From assembly GCA_963744875.1 (NCBI GenBank), contig CAVUVQ010000002.1:434001-498000 (forward strand): 64,000 bases of DNA. Direction: 5' to 3'. Below the pieces are notes generated by a model. That model saw nothing but the letters and a program-made list of their open reading frames with translations. It made no database searches and was not told where the DNA came from. A program made the position numbers and the translations under genes. How positions within the stretch are numbered: the stretch's first letter is position 1; every line of letters starts with the position of its first letter. Below are positions 58,507 to 64,000 of this stretch, one piece after another. Origin of the DNA: JACDAE01 sp963744875 (lineage in GTDB: Bacteria > Chloroflexota > Ktedonobacteria > Ktedonobacterales > Ktedonobacteraceae).

Positions 58507-59409
58507 ATGTCAACGATCCCCGCAGTTGAGTTAAATCATGTCACCAAGAATTATGGGAGCGTCCAGGCGGTAAGAGATATTAGCCTCAAGGTTGAACCAG
58601 GTGAAGTTGTGGCCTTTCTGGGTCCGAATGGAGCTGGCAAGTCAACCTCTATTGCGCTGATGCTTGGTATGCGGCGAGCAAGCAGCGGTAGTGTCACGCT
58701 TTTTGGTGAGAACCCACGCCTCGCCAACCATCGTAAGCATATCGGCGTCATGCTCCAGGAATCGGGCGTGCCGGAAACGCTCAAAGTACGCGAACTCGTT
58801 GAGCTTTTCGGACGCTTTCATGATAATCCCATGCTCACACAGGAAGCAATCAAGATGGCCGGACTGACCGATAAAACCAATACACGCCTGGGCAGGCTCT
58901 CTGGTGGACAGAAGCAGCGTGTCTACTTTGCCCTCGCCCTTGTCGGCAATCCCGATGTGCTCTTTCTCGATGAACCTACTACAGGACTTGATGTGGAGTC
59001 ACGGCGCAACTTTTGGGACCAGATCAATCTTCAGATTAAACACGGCAAAACAATCATCCTGACGACGCATAATCTGGAAGAAGCTGATGCCCTGGCGAAA
59101 CGTATCGTTGTGATCAACCAGGGGCAGATTATCGCCGATGGCACGCCTGATGAGATCAAGGGCCACGTTGGAGGCAAACATGTGCGTTTTCGTGCTGCTG
59201 GTAACTCTGTTGAGGAGCTAAATGAACTTGCTGGAGCGCAATTTGTGCAACATAGCAACAACAAATTTGAGATCTATACAAAGCAGCCTGAGGCCATCCT
59301 GGCACCACTTTTTAGGAACGAGATCGAGTTGAGTGATCTCGAAGTTGTGGGTGCTGGACTCGAAGAAGCGTTCCTGGCACTGACGGATAACGGCAAACAT
59401 ACGGCATAA
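58507..59409 (+). CDS. ABC transporter ATP-binding protein (exporter type)
   Basis: 300 residues with AAGGAG 12 bases before the ATG. Walker A GPNGAGKS, signature RLSGGQKQRVYFALALVG, Walker B VLFLDEPTTGLDVESRR, H-loop TTHNLEEADAL, and a C-terminal extension of about 80 residues typical of ABC-2 exporters. The partner permease gene next door is broken, so the intact ATPase may have no working partner. Confidence 0.92.
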   Translation: MSTIPAVELNHVTKNYGSVQAVRDISLKVEPGEVVAFLGPNGAGKSTSIALMLGMRRASSGSVTLFGENPRLANHRKHIGVMLQESGVPETLKVRELVELFGRFHDNPMLTQEAIKMAGLTDKTNTRLGRLSGGQKQRVYFALALVGNPDVLFLDEPTTGLDVESRRNFWDQINLQIKHGKTIILTTHNLEEADALAKRIVVINQGQIIADGTPDEIKGHVGGKHVRFRAAGNSVEELNELAGAQFVQHSNNKFEIYTKQPEAILAPLFRNEIELSDLEVVGAGLEEAFLALTDNGKHTA

Positions 59410-59456
59410 TGCAGAAAACGTGATGATCAATCCTTAGCATGGAAGGAACAAGAAAC

Positions 59457-60303
59457 ATGGCTACATCATCATCCGAGCACATTTCAGAGCAATCAGCGAA
59501 GTAATCCTTACCACGCACCGCAAAGCGTCTCCCGCAGGCTACTTTTTCTACTGTGAGATGTTAAAGGTATTCCGCAATCCACCTGCATTAGTCTTTGGCA
59601 TAGGCTTTCCAACGCTCTTCTTTCTCATCTTTGGCTTTACCTTCCCTGCGACTTTTGGATCTACCATCGTAGCCTCATATGCGGCTTATGGAGCGTTCAT
59701 CGTTGCATTCCAGACGTTTAGCATCTCTCTTGCCAATGAACGCTCTCTCGGTTGGAATAAACTTCTTGCGCACAACACCAATGAGTGCCGCACTCTTCCT
59801 GGGGAGTAAGTTGCTAATGATCATATTGACCGGAATAATCTCCATATTGTTGCTCTTCGCCGTCGCAGGCTTGAGTGGAAGAGTGCATATGGATCTGGCG
59901 ATCTGGGCCGAACTACTTGGGATGATGGTGGTCGGAATGATTCCTCTGAGCATGTTAGGGACTCTTCCTTGGTTTGATTGGCACACCTAACCTGACTACC
60001 GCACTCTCGACAATTTTGACTTTGTTGCTCTCCTTCGCGTCGGGACTCTGGTTGCCGATCTCTCTCATGCCCGATCTCATCCGCAATATTGCTCCTTACC
60101 TGCCTACTTACCATCTCGGCCAGATTGCCTGGATCATTGTTGGCAGTACGGCCAATACAGATAATCGGCCTTTAGGTGTGCACCTGCTCATTCTGGTCGC
60201 TTATGCTGTAGTTTTTGCGCGTTGGCCGCATGGGCTTATATTCGGGATGAGAATCGGAATTTCTCCTGAGATTATAGCTCTGCAACCCTTGACAAAGAAT
60301 TAG
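59457..60303 (+). pseudogene. ABC-2 permease, multiply frameshifted
   Basis: Starts MATSSSEHISEQSAK (AAGGA 9 bases upstream), then breaks. The following frames give SEVILTTHRKASPAGYFFYC, EMLKVFRNPPALVFGIGFPT and LFFLIFGFTFP ... FSISLANERSLGWNKLL, then RTTPMSAALFLGSKLLMIIL ... GMMVVGMIPLSMLG, then LIGTPNLTTALSTILTLLLSFASGLWLPISLMPDL ... HLGQIAW. Three breaks, near 59490-59495, 59763 and 59967. The pieces line up with a single six-helix ABC-2 permease of about 280 residues, partner of the ATPase upstream. Confidence 0.8.
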
Positions 60304-60401
60304 CAATATGTTATCTATTGTATAGCATACTGCTATAAACTGTGACCCCTGGAACGGTGTAATCCTTTCGATTAGCTATACAGAGGAGCGAAAAACTTAC
60401 T

Positions 60402-61172
60402 ATGGATGATATCAATGCATTACAAAGAGAAAACGTACAGGAACCTATATTACCAAATTATGAATCTGCCAACGTGGTAATGGATGTGCGCGATATCACA
60501 AAAAGCTTGCCCTTAGGGCGTGAGCGGATCGATATTCTACGTGGGATTAGCTTTCAGATAAAAAGTGGTGAATTTATCGCTATCGTGGGACCATCCGGTT
60601 CAGGAAAGAGCACCTTGCTGGGTATTATTGCAGGGTTGGATAATCCTACGACCGGGCAGGTCTTGATCGATGGCGTAGATATTACGCATATGACTGAGGG
60701 AAAACTGGCTGCTGTGCGCAACGGAAAGATCGGCATGGTTTTCCAGGCATACAACCTGATCCCGACCTTGACGGCGCAGGAGAACGTTGAGGTTCCTCTT
60801 TATGTGGGCAAGCACAAAGGGACGCCCTCGATGCGTGCAAAAGAATTGCTCAACCTGGTTGGCCTTTCGCACCGTTTGAAGCACCGACCCAATCAACTCT
60901 CCGGCGGTGAGCAGCAGCGTGTGGCTATTGCGCGTTCTTTAGCTACGGACCCTGCATTGGTGATTGCCGATGAACCAACCGGCAACCTGGATGCGAAGAA
61001 CGGTGAAAATGTACTCAAACTCATCGCATACTTGCGCCAGCAGACGGGCAAGACCTTTATTATCGCCACACATGATCCCGTGGTTGCCTCGCATGCGGAC
61101 CGCTCCATTCGTATCGTTGACGGACGTATCGCTGATCTTGAGATGGCAGCCGATGGGAGAGTGACGCAATGA
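60402..61172 (+). CDS. ABC transporter ATP-binding protein (MacB/LolD type)
   Basis: 256 residues: Walker A GPSGSGKST, Q-loop MVFQAYNLIPTLTAQENVEVPL, signature LSGGEQQRVAIARSLA, Walker B LVIADEPTGNLD, H-loop ATHDP. It belongs to the LolD/MacB/FtsE class that drives mechanotransmission with FtsX-fold permeases rather than substrate passage through the membrane. Its stop overlaps the permease start (ATGA), so they are translationally coupled. Confidence 0.95.
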   Translation: MDDINALQRENVQEPILPNYESANVVMDVRDITKSLPLGRERIDILRGISFQIKSGEFIAIVGPSGSGKSTLLGIIAGLDNPTTGQVLIDGVDITHMTEGKLAAVRNGKIGMVFQAYNLIPTLTAQENVEVPLYVGKHKGTPSMRAKELLNLVGLSHRLKHRPNQLSGGEQQRVAIARSLATDPALVIADEPTGNLDAKNGENVLKLIAYLRQQTGKTFIIATHDPVVASHADRSIRIVDGRIADLEMAADGRVTQ

Positions 61173-63904
61173 AGGCTTCCATGTACTTCAACTACACGTC
61201 GCGTTCATTGTGGCGTGGAGGGCAGCGTACAATCCTGGCCCTATTCTGTGTCGCCGTAGGTGTGATGGCAATTGTTGCACTGCAATCTGTAGGCCAGATG
61301 ATCAACAACGCCTTCACCAGCAACGTGCGCGATACCAATGGTGGTGATATCGCCGTCAGCACATACAGCGTTCCTTTTGTGCAGAGCGATCTTTCTTTTT
61401 TTGATACCCTTAAGAGCAACGGAACGATCAGTAGCTATACCCCACTTATCAATACTAACGGCTCGAATGGGCTTGTTGCATCGATACGCCAATCTTTTTC
61501 TGTTGAGGTGGTCGATCCCGCGACATTTCCTGTGGTAACGCCGCCGAAATTTAATGAACCTTCCAATGGAACGATATCCACCCTGCTCACCAACAATCAG
61601 GTGATCGTAGATCAGGCGTTCGTCAAACAATATAACAAAAAAGTTGGCGATAACTTCAATCTGCATACAACTACTGGCAATCAGACAGCCGTCACCATTC
61701 CAGCGAAAATTGTGGGTATTGTTGCGGATACAGGTATATTCGCGCAGACAAGCGGCGTCATGCTGCTCTCAGTACACGATTATCAGGCCGCTGCGCCGTC
61801 TATCGCGCTTACATATAATGCTATTGATATAACGACGAGTCATGTAAATCAGGCGAGTAGTGCAATTGAAAACAAATTTCCATTGGCGAACGTACAAACA
61901 GCGGATCAGGCGCTCAAATCAACGCAGGACCAGAGCGACCTGATCAAGAAGTTTCTTGAGATTGCGGGTCTGTTGGCGCTCTTGATTGGTGGTGTAGGGA
62001 TCGTTAATACGATGCAGGTATTGCTCTCACGACGCAGGATCGAGATTGCGATGTTGAAGACGGTGGGGTATCGTCGTTTTGATCTATACCTGTTGTTTGG
62101 TCTGGAAGCGGGGTTGCTTGGTCTGATTGGTGGTGTTCTTGGGGCTGCTATCGCCACGGGTGTGAGCTATGGGGTACTCGCCGTGATTCAGCAGTTTTAT
62201 CCCTTGACGATCCCATTTCAGCTCGATCCACGCATTATCGGGGGTGGCGTACTGATTGGTCTGTTCACTGCGCTCATTTTTGGCCTGATGCCTATTGTAC
62301 AGGCGGCGAATATCCGACCATTGAACGTTATTCGCGAGATGCCTGGTAGTAATCGTGCTGCCAGCATTGCATTGATAATTGGTTTATTAGTGCTGCTCTC
62401 GGTGCTTTTCTGCCTGATGGCCGTGTTTATTCTCAACGACGTTGTTCTGGGTGTCAGCGCTGTTTATGGCACCTTCATCTTCCTGGGTTTACTCAGCCTC
62501 ATCTTCACCCTGGTGGTGCTGGTGATCGGTCTGCTGCCGGTGCCGGAGCGTTTCAGTGCGGGCTACATAGCGCTGGTAGGAGCGGCACTGGTGTTATCGG
62601 TACTGCTATGGTTCGCGCTGCCAGCATTCGGCGTTCTGCTGGTTGTGATGTCTTTATTGGGATTTGTGGTTGTCTTACTGCCGCGTTCATGGAAGATAAG
62701 CATGAAGATGGCTTTTCGCAACATTGGGCGGCAACGTGGGCGTACGACGGTGACGTTATTGTCTTTATTCGTCGGCGTCTTTACGATTGGGCTTTTGCTC
62801 GTGCTGGGGCAGGACCTGCGTGACCAGCTAAACTCCGTCATCGAAAACAGTTTGAGCTACAACGTACAGGTGACGACGGGAGCGAAGGATACCGCAAATT
62901 TACAGGCCAGTTTGCCAACAATTCCTGGCCTGACGCCGGCTCATACGCAGGAGAGCGTGCAAACGTCCGTTGTGCCGCAGAGCATCGATGGGAAGCCGCT
63001 GTTCAGCCTGTTCCCGAAGGGAAGTTCGCAGCCAAGCTTCAGTTCATTGGGACTCGCTGGAGCCACATATTACCTGAGTAATCTCTCTGGGTATGATCTG
63101 GCGCATAATCAGTTGCCAGATGCGAAAACAGTGACGATTACCGATGGTCGTAACCTCAATGCTTCAGATGCGGGCACCAATAATGTTTTGCTTGGTTGGA
63201 GCGTTTTTCACCTTGATCCGTTGAAGGGTCACATCAAGCTAGGAAGTACTATTACCGTGCTTGGTCAGGATCGTAAGAGTATGCGTACCCTGACCGTTGT
63301 GGGCGTCTATCGCAGTTCTAATGGGACTGCGATGTTGACATCAACCAATCTGGTGACGGCACTTGCACCAGGTGGCGCTCCCACAACCACTTTTTATATG
63401 AAAATCGACTCTGATAAAGTTGGCAGTGCGTTGAACAAGATCGGGCAGGTTGCACCGAATGCAGCGGTGTTTAGTCTGGCGGGCCTTACCGATTACATTG
63501 ATCAAGCGTTGAATGATGTTCTGGAAGTGCTCGTCCTGATTGCGTCGCTCTCGTTGCTGGCCGGTGTGATTATCATTGCTAATGCGGTGGCGCTGGCGAT
63601 GCTGGAACGACGGCGCGAACTGGGTATCCTCAAATCGGTCGGATATACCAGCAAAACAATTCTGGGCGAGGTGCTGATTGAAAACGGCGTCGTAGGTGCG
63701 ACGGGAGCGCTGCTGGCAATGTTGCTCGTTACGTTTATAACGAGTCTGCTCGGTCACTTTGTCTTCAAGAGTGCTTTCGGCGTGAGCTGGTATATCGCGA
63801 TCGGCTTGATTGTAGGGATCGCACTGCTGGCGATGATTACCGCAACTCTTGTCGCGTGGGGTGCTGTACGCGTGCGCCCACTTGAAGTGCTGCGGTACGA
63901 ATAA
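61169..63904 (+). CDS. FtsX-family ABC transporter permease
   Basis: 911 residues with two FtsX units: helix at about 17-41, an external MacB-like domain (about 45-250), FtsX helices about 263-395 (..FLEIAGLLALLIGGVGIVNTMQVLLSRRRIEIAMLKTVGYR), four middle helices (about 395-505), a second start (MKMAFRNIGRQRGRTTVTLLSLFVGVFTIGLLLVLG), a second external domain (about 550-760) and closing FtsX helices with ALAMLERRRELGILKSVGY. It works with the coupled ATPase as an exporter or envelope-stress device for lipoproteins, peptides or antibiotics; substrate unknown. Confidence 0.93.
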   Translation: MKASMYFNYTSRSLWRGGQRTILALFCVAVGVMAIVALQSVGQMINNAFTSNVRDTNGGDIAVSTYSVPFVQSDLSFFDTLKSNGTISSYTPLINTNGSNGLVASIRQSFSVEVVDPATFPVVTPPKFNEPSNGTISTLLTNNQVIVDQAFVKQYNKKVGDNFNLHTTTGNQTAVTIPAKIVGIVADTGIFAQTSGVMLLSVHDYQAAAPSIALTYNAIDITTSHVNQASSAIENKFPLANVQTADQALKSTQDQSDLIKKFLEIAGLLALLIGGVGIVNTMQVLLSRRRIEIAMLKTVGYRRFDLYLLFGLEAGLLGLIGGVLGAAIATGVSYGVLAVIQQFYPLTIPFQLDPRIIGGGVLIGLFTALIFGLMPIVQAANIRPLNVIREMPGSNRAASIALIIGLLVLLSVLFCLMAVFILNDVVLGVSAVYGTFIFLGLLSLIFTLVVLVIGLLPVPERFSAGYIALVGAALVLSVLLWFALPAFGVLLVVMSLLGFVVVLLPRSWKISMKMAFRNIGRQRGRTTVTLLSLFVGVFTIGLLLVLGQDLRDQLNSVIENSLSYNVQVTTGAKDTANLQASLPTIPGLTPAHTQESVQTSVVPQSIDGKPLFSLFPKGSSQPSFSSLGLAGATYYLSNLSGYDLAHNQLPDAKTVTITDGRNLNASDAGTNNVLLGWSVFHLDPLKGHIKLGSTITVLGQDRKSMRTLTVVGVYRSSNGTAMLTSTNLVTALAPGGAPTTTFYMKIDSDKVGSALNKIGQVAPNAAVFSLAGLTDYIDQALNDVLEVLVLIASLSLLAGVIIIANAVALAMLERRRELGILKSVGYTSKTILGEVLIENGVVGATGALLAMLLVTFITSLLGHFVFKSAFGVSWYIAIGLIVGIALLAMITATLVAWGAVRVRPLEVLRYE

Positions 63905-63913
63905 GTGTGTAGT

Positions 63914-63962
63914 ACTACGTGGATTGGGATATCTTCATTGGTATCTCGATCCACGTATTTTT
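63914..63962 (+). terminator. Intrinsic terminator of the MacB-like operon
   Basis: The stem TACGTGGAT / ATCCACGTA, extended by GATATC / GGTATC inside, is followed by TTTTT, about 10 bases after the stop codon. Confidence 0.88.
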
Positions 63963-64000
63963 GCTTTATCCTTATTATTAGGGTAAAGATGCCTCTACAA

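Overview
The window looks like part of a Ktedonobacterales genome (Chloroflexota; Ktedonobacter/Dictyobacter type). This is inferred from moderate GC, Gram-positive-style Shine-Dalgarno sites, lipoprotein and Sec/Tat signals without outer-membrane genes, many two-component and Ser/Thr kinases, zinc-ribbon membrane proteins, a long Rhs gene with a Sec signal, and a NACHT-NTPase remnant. No marker gene fixes the taxon. There is one RNA gene (tRNA-Val, GAC), no CRISPR array, no prophage and no complete insertion sequence.

Layout. 1-10.5 kb (minus): a secreted Rhs/YD-repeat polymorphic-toxin locus. It has a very long Rhs gene broken by one frameshift, a WD40 beta-propeller gene, and a second 'orphan' Rhs core with a different tip that runs off the left edge. 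11.1-11.5 kb: small membrane ORF and tRNA-Val. 11.7-15.7 kb: MFS exporter, then xylulokinase and a polyol dehydrogenase. 15.7-20.2 kb: ABC exporter plus NarL-type two-component system. 20.4-25.2 kb: YqeY, NACHT remnant, sodium:solute symporter with a small partner, and a frameshifted PAS kinase. 25.6-28.2 kb: P5C dehydrogenase and MBL hydrolase. 28.2-35.1 kb: repeat cluster, then small housekeeping and orphan genes (proline-rich membrane protein, HAD, Lon-N, HTH-Clp fusion, Rieske oxygenase, Met-rich membrane protein). 35.8-39.8 kb: divergent GH15 and GH27 glycosidases. 40-47.3 kb: envelope genes (Ser/Thr kinase, L,D-transpeptidase, ferritin-like protein, DUF4397 surface protein, ECF sigma and anti-sigma). 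47.8-53.5 kb: lone solute-binding lipoprotein, MCP-like receptor and histidine kinase. 53.5-63.9 kb: RluA synthase, a decaying regulator/hydrolase/ABC locus with many frameshifts, and an intact MacB-like exporter.

Two families of palindromic repeats are scattered through the window. R1 has GTAGGGACCCGATT-type arms and R2 has ATTGACTCCAAC arms. At 28.3 kb an R1 copy is inserted inside an R2 copy. Several R1 copies sit exactly at gene ends.

The most interesting points are: the Rhs main/orphan array with parallel single-base frameshifts and a WD40 gene where an immunity gene would be expected; the nested stop-codon-associated repeats; a lone binding-protein/MCP/kinase cluster; identically spaced N-terminal zinc ribbons on two otherwise unrelated envelope proteins; and a 31-bp perfect palindrome in front of the alpha-galactosidase gene.
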